A stretch of 64,000 nucleotides of DNA from Thalassobius sp049116315. Lineage in GTDB: Bacteria; Pseudomonadota; Alphaproteobacteria; Rhodobacterales; Rhodobacteraceae. The notes under the pieces were generated by a model that searched no databases, was not told where the DNA came from, and saw only the letters and a program-made list of their open reading frames with translations. The position numbers and the translations under genes are program-made. The stretch covers positions 228,281 through 292,280 of the forward strand of contig JAGDZD010000002.1 of assembly GCA_049116315.1 (NCBI GenBank), given 5' to 3'. Shown piece after piece: positions 1-8,569 of the stretch. Position 1 is the first letter of the stretch. Each line of letters begins with the position of its first letter.

Positions 1-2
1 GC

Positions 3-308
3 ACGATGGAATGGCAGGACTGGCTCGAAGATGAAGACGCGGACCAAGCGGGCGATTACGCCGAGCGTGATGAGCTTGAAGCTCGCCGTGAACTGCTGGC
101 CGAAGCTATGGAAGTTCTGAACGAGCGTGAGCGCGATATTCTGGTGCAGCGTCGTTTGTCGGATGAGGTTGTCACGCTGGAAGATTTGAGCGGGCAATAC
201 GATGTCAGCCGCGAACGGATCCGTCAGATCGAAGTGCGCGCCTTTGAAAAGTTACAAAAACGGATGCGGGATCTCGCGTCTGGTAAGGGTATGCTGGCCT
301 CGGCGTAA
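3..308 (+). CDS. rpoH: RNA polymerase sigma-32 (heat-shock sigma factor), C-terminal part
   Basis: The reading frame is open to the left edge, so only about the last 101 codons are present. The visible part has an acidic linker, then sigma region 4 with the promoter -35-binding helix-turn-helix around VSRERIRQIEVRAFEKLQ. This arrangement and the ending are typical of alphaproteobacterial RpoH, which directs RNA polymerase to heat-shock promoters. RpoD is less likely because the protein ends soon after region 4 and the acidic linker fits RpoH. A strong intrinsic terminator follows 22 bases after the stop. The true start lies outside the window. Confidence 0.9.
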   Translation, partial: TMEWQDWLEDEDADQAGDYAERDELEARRELLAEAMEVLNERERDILVQRRLSDEVVTLEDLSGQYDVSRERIRQIEVRAFEKLQKRMRDLASGKGMLASA

Positions 309-329
309 GGGCTTGCATGATCTTTGAAA

Positions 330-363
330 GGGCCTGCTCTTGATATGAGAGCAGGCCCTTTTT
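330..363 (+). terminator. Intrinsic terminator after rpoH
   Basis: An 11-bp perfect stem (GGGCCTGCTCT pairing with AGAGCAGGCCC) is followed by five T. It ends rpoH transcription. The opposite orientation has only three T, so it may stop phhA transcription weakly. Confidence 0.9.
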
Positions 364-376
364 GTTGGGTGGCCAA

Positions 377-1168
377 TTAGGCGACCGATTTTTGCGGATA
401 TTTCGGCGCATGCAACCCAAGTTTACGGGCTTCAGCGACGAGGGACAGCAAATCACGCTCTGCGGCCTCAAACAGCACATCCAAATCATCGATGACAAAA
501 TACACCGGTTGGTGGATGTCGATCCGATAGGGGGTGCGCAGAATATCCAAGATGTCGAATGGGCGCTGTTCGGGCGTTTGTGACACGCTATAGGGCAATT
601 CCGTGACCGAGCTGGCCAGCCCAGAGCCAAGCGCCTTGATGGTGCCCTTCTCGCGCATCAATCCAAATTCAATGGTGAACCAGTAGAGCCGGATCAACCA
701 GGCGTAATCCTCTTTTTGCGCTTGGGTGCCCGCCGCGCCAATGGCCTGCGAAAACTTGGCAAAACGTGGATCGGTCAACAAAGGTGTATGGCCAAAAATT
801 TCGTGGAAAATGTCGGGTTCTTCGATGTAGTCAAAATCCGCGCGCGAGCGGATGAAGCTGGCGGCGGGGAATGTGCGTTTGGCCAACATGCCAAAAAAGG
901 TCTTAAAGCCTATCAATGCGGCCACTGGTTCCACCTGCCAACCGGTCATATCACGCAATTTGTCCGAGATTTCCGGGCATTGCGGCACGCGGGTTGTTGG
1001 CAGATCGATCTTGGCCAGACCATCAAGGTAAGGCGTGGCGCTATGGGCCGCGACATTTGGCGCTTGCTGAGCATAAAGATCCTGCCAGACGTGATCTTCT
1101 TCGGCACTGTAGGCAATAAACCCATCGGCATCTGGGGTTTTGGCGACATAGGATGTTGATTTGGGCAT
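377..1168 (-). CDS. phhA: Phenylalanine 4-monooxygenase
   Basis: This 263-residue enzyme converts phenylalanine to tyrosine using tetrahydrobiopterin, O2 and non-haem iron. The family signature EPDIFHEIFGHTPLL is present. The iron triad is His122, His127 and Glu167, and the length matches monomeric bacterial phenylalanine hydroxylases. The start is taken as the ATG at 1168 because AGGAGG lies five bases upstream; an in-frame GTG two codons earlier overlaps that site. An Lrp/AsnC regulator is transcribed divergently from 1283. The HPPD gene at 17.5 kb acts two steps later (after transamination) in the same catabolic route. No pterin carbinolamine dehydratase gene is seen nearby. Confidence 0.95.
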   Translation of the reverse strand: MPKSTSYVAKTPDADGFIAYSAEEDHVWQDLYAQQAPNVAAHSATPYLDGLAKIDLPTTRVPQCPEISDKLRDMTGWQVEPVAALIGFKTFFGMLAKRTFPAASFIRSRADFDYIEEPDIFHEIFGHTPLLTDPRFAKFSQAIGAAGTQAQKEDYAWLIRLYWFTIEFGLMREKGTIKALGSGLASSVTELPYSVSQTPEQRPFDILDILRTPYRIDIHQPVYFVIDDLDVLFEAAERDLLSLVAEARKLGLHAPKYPQKSVA

Positions 1169-1195
1169 GGGCACCTCCTGACGGTAGGATGATGC

Positions 1196-1213
1196 AGAAA
1201 TGTGGGGATTTCT
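1196..1213. promoter_or_regulatory. Inverted repeat between phhA and its divergent Lrp regulator
   Basis: AGAAAT and ATTTCT are separated by six bases, in the 114-bp gap between the two divergent genes. Lrp/AsnC proteins usually control a divergent neighbour through such dyads, so this is a candidate operator. The arms are short and chance cannot be excluded. Confidence 0.35.
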
Positions 1214-1282
1214 TGCCTGAATTGCTTCGATTTCCTATGATATGGGGCATAACATGCCTGCCTTGGTGCTAGTGGAGGAAAA

Positions 1283-1750
1283 ATGACCCTGACTTTGGAC
1301 GAAACCGATCGAAAGCTGCTTGCGCTGTTGCAACAAGATGGCAAAGCCAGCGTGCAGCAACTGGCCGAAACTGCGGGCCTGTCGACTTCCCCGTGTTGGC
1401 GTCGCATCAAACGCATGGAAGAGGCGGGGTTGATCAAGGGCTACGTGGCGCGGTTGGATCCAAAACAACTGGGCCTAAATGCATTGGCCTATGTCTTTGT
1501 CTCTTTGATTGACCACCACGAGAAGACGATCAGCCGATTTAGCCAGTTGATCAGCGCCGAAATGCGTATCGTTGAATGTTCCTCGGTCACGGGGGACAGC
1601 GATTATATTCTCAAGATTGCGGCGCGAGATCCCGAAGACCTGGAAGGCTTCTTGATGAAAGGGCTTTTGGCCTCGGGCTTGGTGCGCGAAAGCAAAACCC
1701 ATTTTATCCTGCGACAAACCAAAAACCGCAGTCCCTGGCCCCTGCTATAG
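1283..1750 (+). CDS. Lrp/AsnC family transcriptional regulator (phhA-linked)
   Basis: This 155-residue protein has an N-terminal winged helix-turn-helix (about residues 5-55, including LAETAGLSTSPCWRRIKRM) and a C-terminal RAM/AsnC ligand-sensing domain with the GDSDYILKI signature near residue 103. The ATG is preceded by GGAGGAAAA. Its head-to-head position with phhA suggests it senses an aromatic amino acid and controls phenylalanine degradation; this is inferred from position. A second Lrp gene at 16.9 kb stands in the same relation to HPPD. Confidence 0.93.
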   Translation: MTLTLDETDRKLLALLQQDGKASVQQLAETAGLSTSPCWRRIKRMEEAGLIKGYVARLDPKQLGLNALAYVFVSLIDHHEKTISRFSQLISAEMRIVECSSVTGDSDYILKIAARDPEDLEGFLMKGLLASGLVRESKTHFILRQTKNRSPWPLL

Positions 1751-1808
1751 CAGTGCTTGCCGGGGGGGACACAAAACCCTAAGTTGGCCGCAAATGGGGG
1801 GAAATCTA

Positions 1809-2780
1809 ATGACAACTAAGCCAGTACGCTGGGGCATTTTGGGTGCGGCCAACTTTGCCAAACAACATATGGCGCCAGCCATTCATGCCGCCGTGGGGGC
1901 AGAATTGGTGGCTGTGGCCTCTTCGAGCGCCGAAAAGGTTGAGGCGTTCCAAGCCTTTGCACCCGGTGTCAAACACCATGAAAGCTATGACGCCTTGCTG
2001 GCGGACCCTGACATTGACGCCGTCTATGTGCCCTTGCCGAACCATCTGCATGTGGAATGGGCGATCAAAGCCCTTGAGGCAGGCAAGCCTGTGTTGTGCG
2101 AAAAGCCGGTGGGGATGACGGCGCAACAGGTTGATGAGTTGATCGCGGCGCGCGACAAGGCCGGGCTGCTGGCCGCCGAAGCCTTTATGATTGTGCATCA
2201 TCCTCAGTGGCAGCGGGCCAAGGCCTTGCTGAGCGTCGGGGCTGTGGGCAAGTTGATGCACGTCAACGCGGCGTTCAGCTTTCGCAACGAAGATCTCAGC
2301 AACATTCGCAATCAGGCCCAATTCGGCGGCGGTGGCCTGCGCGACATCGGCGTCTATACGATGGGCAGCGTGCGGTATGCCACCGGCCAAGACCCCAGCG
2401 ATATGGCCTATGCGCGTATCAAGGTGGAAAATGGGGTCGATATCTTTGCAGATGTTGGGTTCGATTTCCCGGATTTCACCTATCAGGGATTCACTGGCAT
2501 TCGCATGGCCAACCGCCAAGAGGTGCATTTCCACGGGGACGAAGCCGTTCTGACCCTGAGTTGCCCGTTCAATGCCAATGTCTTTGATCAGGCTGAGGTC
2601 AAACTGTCTTACCCTGATGGGCGGGTCAAAACCGAACGGTTTGCCGGGGTGAACCACTATGTGCTTCAGGTGCAGAACTTTGGGGACAGCCTGCGCAATG
2701 GCACCGAATATCCTTGGTCACTGGAACAGGCGCGTGGCACCCAAGAAATGCTGGATCGCGTGTTGGCTGAGATCGCCTAA
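1809..2780 (+). CDS. Gfo/Idh/MocA family NAD(P)-dependent oxidoreductase
   Basis: This 323-residue protein has an N-terminal Rossmann fold (WGILGAANF, residues 8-16) and the family EKP motif at residues 98-100 (CEKPVG), whose Lys is catalytic. The C-terminal half is the usual alpha/beta substrate domain. Such enzymes oxidise or reduce sugars, polyols or trans-dihydrodiols, and the exact substrate cannot be read here. The start at 1809 is preferred over an in-frame ATG at 1794 because a purine-rich GGGGGGAAA site precedes it. It stands alone on this strand, followed by a convergent dipeptidase gene. Confidence 0.9.
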   Translation: MTTKPVRWGILGAANFAKQHMAPAIHAAVGAELVAVASSSAEKVEAFQAFAPGVKHHESYDALLADPDIDAVYVPLPNHLHVEWAIKALEAGKPVLCEKPVGMTAQQVDELIAARDKAGLLAAEAFMIVHHPQWQRAKALLSVGAVGKLMHVNAAFSFRNEDLSNIRNQAQFGGGGLRDIGVYTMGSVRYATGQDPSDMAYARIKVENGVDIFADVGFDFPDFTYQGFTGIRMANRQEVHFHGDEAVLTLSCPFNANVFDQAEVKLSYPDGRVKTERFAGVNHYVLQVQNFGDSLRNGTEYPWSLEQARGTQEMLDRVLAEIA

Positions 2781-2805
2781 ACGCGTCAATCGCCTGTAAC
2801 AGCTG

Positions 2806-2832
2806 CGCCCGCCATGTTGACCTTGGCGGGCG
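2806..2832. terminator. Hairpin between convergent genes
   Basis: A perfect 9-bp stem (CGCCCGCCA with TGGCGGGCG) lies between the convergent oxidoreductase and dipeptidase genes. The plus-strand tail is TTGTGCT, not a clean T run, so it is only terminator-like and may work in both directions. Confidence 0.5.
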
Positions 2833-2841
2833 TTGTGCTGT

Positions 2842-4029
2842 CTAGCGCAGGGTTTCTTGCAGCACCCGCACCATGTTTTCCCCCATGACTTTGCGAATTT
2901 GACCTTCGGACAGGCCCTGCGCCAAGAGAGCATGCGTCAACGCGGCCAGCTCGGAGGTGTCAAATGCCGTCTCAACGGAGCCGTCAAAATCGCTGCCCAA
3001 TGAAATGTGATCTTCGCCAACCTCTTGGATCGCGGCGCTGATCATCTTGGAAATGCCATTTGGGGTGATGTCGTTGCATGCAACCTCAGCCCAATAGCCA
3101 ATGCCAATCACCCCGCCTGTGGCGGCAATATCGCGCATCAGCGGGTCAGAGAGATTGCGCTTTACCGGGCAATGACCGTGGATGCCCGAGTGGCTGAGCA
3201 CAATGGGTTGGTTGGTCATGTCCAAGACATCGCGGACAACCGCGGGGCTGGAATGCGCCACATCGATGATCAACTGGCGTCTCTCCAGCTCGGCCACAAC
3301 ACTGCGGCCAAAGTCCGTTAATCCGTGATTGCCGGTGCCGTGCAGTGATCCGCCCAATTCATTGTCAAAGAAGTGCTGCAACCCAAAGAGCACATATCCG
3401 GCGTCCACCAGCGCGTCGAGGTTTGCCAGATCCCCTTCCAACGGATGAGAGCCTTCGATCCCCAATATGCCCGCCGTGACTTTGGAGCCGGCGGCGCGCG
3501 CTGCCAGCACAGCGGCCAGATCCGCTTTGGATGTGATGACCTTCAAATGCTCCGGGGCTTTGGCTTCGAACTTATGCAACTTGTCGGCCTGATAAAGCGC
3601 ACGCTGTAGTAGGCTATCCCAGGTGCGGATGGGCCAAAGTTGCCCCATGGCCAGCAAGGTGATGTTGTCGGCCGCATCGGCTGAGTTTTCATCATAGTTT
3701 TGTCCGGCGGGGCTTTTGGTGACTGCGGTGAACACCTGCATGGCCACATTGCCTGCGCGCAGACGCGGCAAGTCGACTTGGCCATAGGTCGAGCGCTTGG
3801 TCAGGTCACGGTTCCACAACAGCGGGTCAGCATGCCAGTCACCAACCACCAGTGTGTCATGCAAAGACTGCGCAGCGTCCGAAACAGGGTAGGGCGCATG
3901 GGCGACCACGCTGTTGCGGCCTTTCTCGACGATTGCTGGCGCAAATTTCAAAAAGGCGGCGATGCCGATGATGGCCAGCACCACCACAAGCAGCACCAAT
4001 CGTCGGACCCATTTCAATAGGTTTCGCAT
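2842..4029 (-). CDS. Membrane-anchored dipeptidase, peptidase family M19
   Basis: This 395-residue protein starts with a basic stretch and a strong transmembrane segment (about residues 10-28), so the catalytic domain is probably periplasmic but tethered. The M19 (renal dipeptidase) features are present: HAD (His66, Asp68), the metal-bridging Glu in GIEGSHPLEG, the His ligands in DVAHSS and LSHSG, and the late GSDFDG motif. The family hydrolyses dipeptides, including some with D-residues, using two zinc ions. It appears to be a single-gene unit, and its physiological substrate is unknown. Confidence 0.93.
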   Translation of the reverse strand: MRNLLKWVRRLVLLVVVLAIIGIAAFLKFAPAIVEKGRNSVVAHAPYPVSDAAQSLHDTLVVGDWHADPLLWNRDLTKRSTYGQVDLPRLRAGNVAMQVFTAVTKSPAGQNYDENSADAADNITLLAMGQLWPIRTWDSLLQRALYQADKLHKFEAKAPEHLKVITSKADLAAVLAARAAGSKVTAGILGIEGSHPLEGDLANLDALVDAGYVLFGLQHFFDNELGGSLHGTGNHGLTDFGRSVVAELERRQLIIDVAHSSPAVVRDVLDMTNQPIVLSHSGIHGHCPVKRNLSDPLMRDIAATGGVIGIGYWAEVACNDITPNGISKMISAAIQEVGEDHISLGSDFDGSVETAFDTSELAALTHALLAQGLSEGQIRKVMGENMVRVLQETLR

Positions 4030-4108
4030 GTCGTCCCTCCCTCGTTTTCCTGCGAGGCTAAGCAGCAGCGTTGATTCCTGAAAGGATAACGTTGGGGCGG
4101 TTTGGTCT

Positions 4109-4133
4109 GCGGCACAGAATATATCTGTGCCGC
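4109..4133 (-). terminator. Hairpin downstream of the small secreted protein gene
   Basis: A perfect 10-bp stem (GCGGCACAGA with TCTGTGCCGC) with a five-base loop begins eight bases after the stop at 4141. There is no T run, so it may be a weak terminator or an mRNA-stabilising structure. Confidence 0.4.
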
Positions 4134-4140
4134 CACGCGG

Positions 4141-4608
4141 TTATGACGTGACGCTTAAGGTGTCGTACCGGATGCATTCAATGCGACCATCTTCAAAGAA
4201 ATGCAATTGGTTTGGTCCCGGAAAAGACAGCTCGGCAATGGATCCGTTGTCTTTCATAAGTGCACCGCGCAATGCTTTGGCTTCAGGGGATTTTGTTGCG
4301 TCCACGCCATCAACGGTCATGGAAAGCATGCGCACCCGCTTGGGGCGGTCAACAAAGCTGTTGCCGTCGATTTTGTAGCGAGATCGGTAGGTCGCGTGCG
4401 CCTGGATTGATTTGCCCGACAGGGATATGTCGAGCCATATGTCAGCCGTAAACTTGCCTTTGGGTGTCAGTTCGATTTCAGATCTGACTGTGCCGCTTTC
4501 AAGGCGGTCGTCGACACAGGTCCACTTGCCCAATGCCTGATCAGCCGGAGCGGAGAAAGCCGTTGTTGCCACACAGCCCAACAGGGCCGCCAAAATCAGT
4601 TTGCACAT
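4141..4608 (-). CDS. Small secreted protein of unknown function
   Basis: This 155-residue protein has a clear Sec signal peptide (hydrophobic residues 4-18, likely cleavage after AFS-A near residue 19). The mature part has two Cys (in WTCVDD and RIECIRY) that could form a disulphide linking its two ends, and alternating strand-like segments. The start codon is followed at once by the signal sequence. I do not recognise the family. It sits between the dipeptidase and pepF genes with a hairpin after it, and codon use is like its neighbours. Confidence 0.75.
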   Translation of the reverse strand: MCKLILAALLGCVATTAFSAPADQALGKWTCVDDRLESGTVRSEIELTPKGKFTADIWLDISLSGKSIQAHATYRSRYKIDGNSFVDRPKRVRMLSMTVDGVDATKSPEAKALRGALMKDNGSIAELSFPGPNQLHFFEDGRIECIRYDTLSVTS

Positions 4609-4717
4609 AATTCACCTCCACAAAATTTGTGAGGACAATAGGCAGTGAAGGTGGTGTGTCAAGACGATATTCGCGCAGTGGTGGTGGGCGAGAAGTGCCG
4701 CCCACCCACAGTCAATT

Positions 4718-6538
4718 TCAATCTTCCATCGCTTCCAACTCGTCGATCATGCCAGAAATCATCGACAGGCCTTTGTCCCAGAATTTGGGGTCAGACGCGT
4801 CCAGACCAAAGGGGGCCAGCAGCTCTTTGTGATGTTTGGATCCGCCGGCTTTGAGCAGATCGAAGTATTTGTCTTGGAACCCATCCGGGTTTTCTTCGTA
4901 AACGGCATAGAGCGCGTTCACCAAGCCATCGCCAAACGCATAGGCGTAGACATAGAAGGGCGAGTGGACGAAGTGCGGGATATAGGCCCAGAAGGTTTCA
5001 TAGCCGTCCATGAAATCAAAGGCGTCACCAAGGCTTTCAGCCTGCACAGACATCCACAGGGCGTTGATATCGTCTGGCGTCAGCTCCCCTTCGCGGCGCG
5101 CAGCGTGCAATTTGCATTCAAAGTCATAGAAGGCAATTTGGCGCACAACCGTGTTGATCATGTCTTCGACTTTACCTGCCAACAGGATTTTGCGTTCTTC
5201 CTGCGTGGAGGCCTTTTCCAACATCTTGCGGAACGTCAGCATTTCACCAAAGACCGACGCGGTTTCGGCCAAAGTCAAAGGTGTGGACGACAACATCTCC
5301 CCCTGATCCGCTGCCAAGACCTGATGCACGCCGTGCCCAAGTTCATGTGCCAAGGTCATCACGTCCCGCGGTTTGCCGAGATAGTTTAGCATCACATAGG
5401 GGTGCACCTCGGTCACGGTGGGATGGGCAAAGGCACCGGGGGCTTTGCCCGGCTTAACGCCCGCATCGATCCAGCCTTTGGTGAAGAACGGTTCGGCGAT
5501 TTCTCCCATGCGGGGATCAAAGGCGTTATAGGCCTCCATCACGATGCTTTCTGCGGCGTCCCAATCCACAATTTTGGTGCTTTCCATCGGCAGCGGCGCG
5601 TTGCGATCCCACACTTGCATGCGATCCAGTCCCAACCATTTGCGCTTAAGCTCATAATAGCGGTGGCTGAGCTTCGGATAGGCTTCGACCACCGCGTTGC
5701 GCAGCGCTTCGACCACCTCGGGTTCTACTTGGTTGGACAGGTGGCGCGATGCCTGCGCAGAAGGCATTTTGCGCCAACGGTCGCCAACTTCCTTTTCCTT
5801 GGCCAAAGTGTTGTGAACACGGGCAAATGTTTTGATGTTTTCCCCAAAAACCTCGGCCAATTCACGCGAAGCGGCTTCGCGCTGGCTGCGGTCTTGTTCG
5901 GTCAAAAGGTTCAGCGTGCCTTCGATGTTCAACACATCTCCGTTCACATTGAATTCCAAACCAGCAATGGTTTCATCAAACAGCTTTTCCCACGCATCAC
6001 CCGTCACGCTAAGGTCGTGGAGAAATTTTTCGAGCTCATCGCTCAGTTGATGCGGCTTCATTGCGCGGATCTTGTCAAATACGGGCTTATAGCGTGCCAG
6101 ATCGGCGTTTTCAGCCAACATGGCGTCAAGCGCGCTGTCTTCGATCCGGTTAAGCTCAAGCGTGAAGAACACCAAAGGCGTGGTAAAGGTGGTGATGGCC
6201 TCTTGGCAATCAGACATGAACTTGGCGCGGTCTGCATCAACGGTCAGCTGGTAGTAGCGCAGCCCCGCAAAGGACATCACGCGTCCCGCCTTGGTCGAGA
6301 TCTTTTCGTTACGCTGGACGCAGTTCAACAGACCGGCGGCATCCAATGTGTCCAGATTGCCTTCGTAGTCGGCGGCAAAGGCGGCGCATTCGGTTTCCAG
6401 CCAATCCAGATCCGCCTGCAATTCAGGCGCTTCAGGCGAGGTATAAAGATCGCTCAGGTCCCACACGGGCAGCGGCCCCAGATCGTTGGTTCCGGAACCG
6501 GCATTGATATCACGGAAGGGGAAGGGCAGTTCAAACAT
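4718..6538 (-). CDS. pepF: Oligoendopeptidase F, peptidase family M3
   Basis: This 606-residue zinc metallopeptidase probably degrades short peptides in the cytoplasm. The zinc-binding HELGHGVHQ motif lies at residues 398-406 (His398, Glu399, His402) and the third ligand is Glu425 in LAETASVFGE. Length and the late DFMDGYETFWAYIPHF region fit M3B oligoendopeptidases. The ATG at 6538 is favoured because AAAGGTG lies about eight bases upstream, overlapping an in-frame GTG three codons earlier. The next gene upstream is a hydrolase in the same orientation, about 95 bases away. Confidence 0.95.
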   Translation of the reverse strand: MFELPFPFRDINAGSGTNDLGPLPVWDLSDLYTSPEAPELQADLDWLETECAAFAADYEGNLDTLDAAGLLNCVQRNEKISTKAGRVMSFAGLRYYQLTVDADRAKFMSDCQEAITTFTTPLVFFTLELNRIEDSALDAMLAENADLARYKPVFDKIRAMKPHQLSDELEKFLHDLSVTGDAWEKLFDETIAGLEFNVNGDVLNIEGTLNLLTEQDRSQREAASRELAEVFGENIKTFARVHNTLAKEKEVGDRWRKMPSAQASRHLSNQVEPEVVEALRNAVVEAYPKLSHRYYELKRKWLGLDRMQVWDRNAPLPMESTKIVDWDAAESIVMEAYNAFDPRMGEIAEPFFTKGWIDAGVKPGKAPGAFAHPTVTEVHPYVMLNYLGKPRDVMTLAHELGHGVHQVLAADQGEMLSSTPLTLAETASVFGEMLTFRKMLEKASTQEERKILLAGKVEDMINTVVRQIAFYDFECKLHAARREGELTPDDINALWMSVQAESLGDAFDFMDGYETFWAYIPHFVHSPFYVYAYAFGDGLVNALYAVYEENPDGFQDKYFDLLKAGGSKHHKELLAPFGLDASDPKFWDKGLSMISGMIDELEAMED

Positions 6539-6633
6539 CTGGGTCACCTTTTGAATTGTGTTGTCCCAGACATAAGCCGCACCGAGGCGCGGCTCAAGTG
6601 CTGGGAGCAGCCAATTCGAAAAGGCGCGCGGCG

Positions 6634-7617
6634 TCAGGCGCTTTCGGGCAATGTTTGGGGGGCAGCATCCACGTCAGACAGGGGGCTGGCCTGTTGGAAA
6701 AAGCGGATGATTTCTGACGTGGCAGGCTCGCGCAGGTCCGCCCGTTCCATCAGGACTTCGTGCTCGGCGTCCGGCACCACAATCAAGCGGCCGTTGTCCC
6801 AGCTTTCCATGCGATCTTGGATGCGGTGCGCTTCGACAATCCGCTCGTTGGTGCCCAAAAAGGTCAGGCTGGGCACAGAAGGCGCCGGCATTTTGGACAT
6901 CTTACGGGTTTCCACGAGTGCACCGAACAACCAGTTCAAGCTGGGCCCTGAAAGGGACAATTCGGGATGCCGTTCCAGTTGAACCCGCATCAGGTCGAAC
7001 ATTTCGGGGTCTGTGGTCAGGGTGTTGTCCTCAAAGGGCGCAACGCTGACATAGGGATCCGCTGAGGTGCCTGGTGCCATCACATGGCCCAAACCGATCT
7101 TGCGACACAATGCGCTGATGCCCCAAGCAAAAGGACGCTGAATGTTGGGCATCTGAATGCCAAACATCGGGCCAGTGAACACGGCGGATGCGACTGGCAG
7201 CTTTTCATAGAGCGCGCGCAGGCCAATGGCCCCGCCCATCGAATGCGCCAACAGGAACAAAGGCTGCGGCAGCTTTAACGCGCCCACCGCCCCCAGCACC
7301 GCTTGCACATCTAGCTGATAGTCGTGAAAGGCGCCGACATGACCTACCAAGGGATCGGGCAGCAGCCGATCGGCCAAGCCTTGGCCCCGCCAATCAATCG
7401 CAACCGTGGCAAATCCGGCTTTAGCCAGATCCGCCGCGGTGTGTGCGTATTTTTCAATGAACTCTGTGCGCCCCGGGAACAACAGAACGGTGCCCCTTGT
7501 CCCTGTTTCATTCCACAATCCAATGCGGATTTTCACATCATCAGATGTCGTCAGCCAGAGCGCCCGTCCTGCGGGGGCGTCGGCAATGATATCGTTAAAG
7601 AAAGGCGCGTTGTTCAT
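6634..7617 (-). CDS. Alpha/beta hydrolase, lysophospholipase (PldB)-like
   Basis: This 327-residue hydrolase has the nucleophile elbow AHSMGG with Ser126, an oxyanion-side FPGRTEFIEKY segment near residues 48-57, and a C-terminal DAEHEVLME segment carrying the likely catalytic His. This pattern is typical of the Hydrolase_4/monoglyceride lipase-lysophospholipase group. No signal peptide is seen, so it should act inside the cell or at the inner membrane. It lies 12 bases downstream of an SCP2-domain gene, and this lipid-binding/lipid-cleaving pair may be one operon. The substrate is unproven. Confidence 0.88.
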   Translation of the reverse strand: MNNAPFFNDIIADAPAGRALWLTTSDDVKIRIGLWNETGTRGTVLLFPGRTEFIEKYAHTAADLAKAGFATVAIDWRGQGLADRLLPDPLVGHVGAFHDYQLDVQAVLGAVGALKLPQPLFLLAHSMGGAIGLRALYEKLPVASAVFTGPMFGIQMPNIQRPFAWGISALCRKIGLGHVMAPGTSADPYVSVAPFEDNTLTTDPEMFDLMRVQLERHPELSLSGPSLNWLFGALVETRKMSKMPAPSVPSLTFLGTNERIVEAHRIQDRMESWDNGRLIVVPDAEHEVLMERADLREPATSEIIRFFQQASPLSDVDAAPQTLPESA

Positions 7618-7629
7618 AAGGTCCTGCGT

Positions 7630-7920
7630 TTAGCTGATGACCGAGCCAAGCTTCATTGCTGTGCCCATGTCGCCGTCCAAGGCCAGTTTCCCGGTCATGA
7701 AGGCTGAAGTTGGATCCAGATCGCCTGCCATCATCGCTTCGAAGGTTTCTTCGTCAGCGGTCAGTGTCACGTCTGTTTCTTCGTCGCTGGCGCGAGCGCC
7801 ATCGGCGTCGACAACGATAGCGCCTTCACCTTCGATGACAAATTTTGCGGAGCCATCAAAATCGGCGCCGTTCAGTTTTTCGTTCAGCGCGGATACGGCT
7901 GCTGCAATCTTGTCGCTCAT
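7630..7920 (-). CDS. SCP2 sterol-binding-like domain protein
   Basis: This acidic 96-residue protein is a single SCP2 domain, with the FVIEGEGAIVVDADG and EETDVTLTADEETFEAMMAGDLDP segments and the GKLALDGDMG end. The family binds hydrophobic ligands such as acyl chains or sterol-like lipids in the cytoplasm. It is the first gene of a minus-strand run followed by the lysophospholipase-like gene and pepF. In Rhodobacteraceae similar small SCP2 proteins are common, with no defined role. Confidence 0.88.
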   Translation of the reverse strand: MSDKIAAAVSALNEKLNGADFDGSAKFVIEGEGAIVVDADGARASDEETDVTLTADEETFEAMMAGDLDPTSAFMTGKLALDGDMGTAMKLGSVIS

Positions 7921-7989
7921 CGGGTTTCTTCCTTATCTGAGGTGCGGGGTCTGTTCTTTTTCCCGCAACGACCTAAACTAATTATCATT

Positions 7990-8556
7990 ATGAGCGCATA
8001 TTCAAAGTTTCCAAGGACTATCGTTGCGGCACTTGTGCTGTCAATTGGTGCCTCTCCTCACGTCAAGGCTGAGGGTGCGAACCCAGAGGTGTCAAAACTT
8101 CTGGGGCAACTTGAGTCGGCAGACCGAGTCGAGGCGCTTAAATTGGAGCGTGAAATTCAGCTGAAGTGGTCCCAATCGGGATCTGCAGCGATGAATTTGC
8201 TGCTGAAACGGGGCAAGGACGCGCTTGAACGCGGCGAAACCAGCCTCGCAATTGAACATTTCAGTGCATTGATTGATCACGCGCCAGAATTTTCCGAAGG
8301 GTGGTATCAGCGCGCTCAGGCATGGCATCAACTCGACAAATTGGGTTTGTCGCTGTCGGATATCGAAACCACGCTTAGGTTGAACCCGAATCACTTTGAG
8401 GCGATCTTTGGCTTTGGCGTGGTGTTAGAGCAACTGGGTCACCTAGATCTGGCCTATCGTGCCTATGGTCTTGTACAGGACATTCACCCGCATTACGACG
8501 AAGCTGCAGATGCGATAGAGCGCCTCGGACCACAGGTTCAGGGACGCGAACTTTAA
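7990..8556 (+). CDS. Exported TPR-repeat protein
   Basis: This 188-residue protein has an N-terminal signal-like segment (hydrophobic TIVAALVLSIGAS, then SPHVKAEG), followed by an alpha-helical region with about three TPR motifs (for example ALERGETSLAIEHFSALIDH and YQRAQAWHQLDKLGLSLSDI). TPRs form protein-protein scaffolds, here probably in the periplasm. The ATG at 7990 gives a proper signal peptide, whereas an upstream in-frame ATG at 7942 would add a charged leader. It is 13 bases upstream of the helicase gene, so the two may be co-transcribed. Confidence 0.85.
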   Translation: MSAYSKFPRTIVAALVLSIGASPHVKAEGANPEVSKLLGQLESADRVEALKLEREIQLKWSQSGSAAMNLLLKRGKDALERGETSLAIEHFSALIDHAPEFSEGWYQRAQAWHQLDKLGLSLSDIETTLRLNPNHFEAIFGFGVVLEQLGHLDLAYRAYGLVQDIHPHYDEAADAIERLGPQVQGREL

Positions 8557-8569
8557 CAGGATATGGCCG

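Noticed and set aside
5402..6982. A 526-codon plus-strand frame opposite pepF
   Set aside because: It is the mirror of a clear M3 peptidase gene, crosses into the next gene region and has no ribosome site or known domain.
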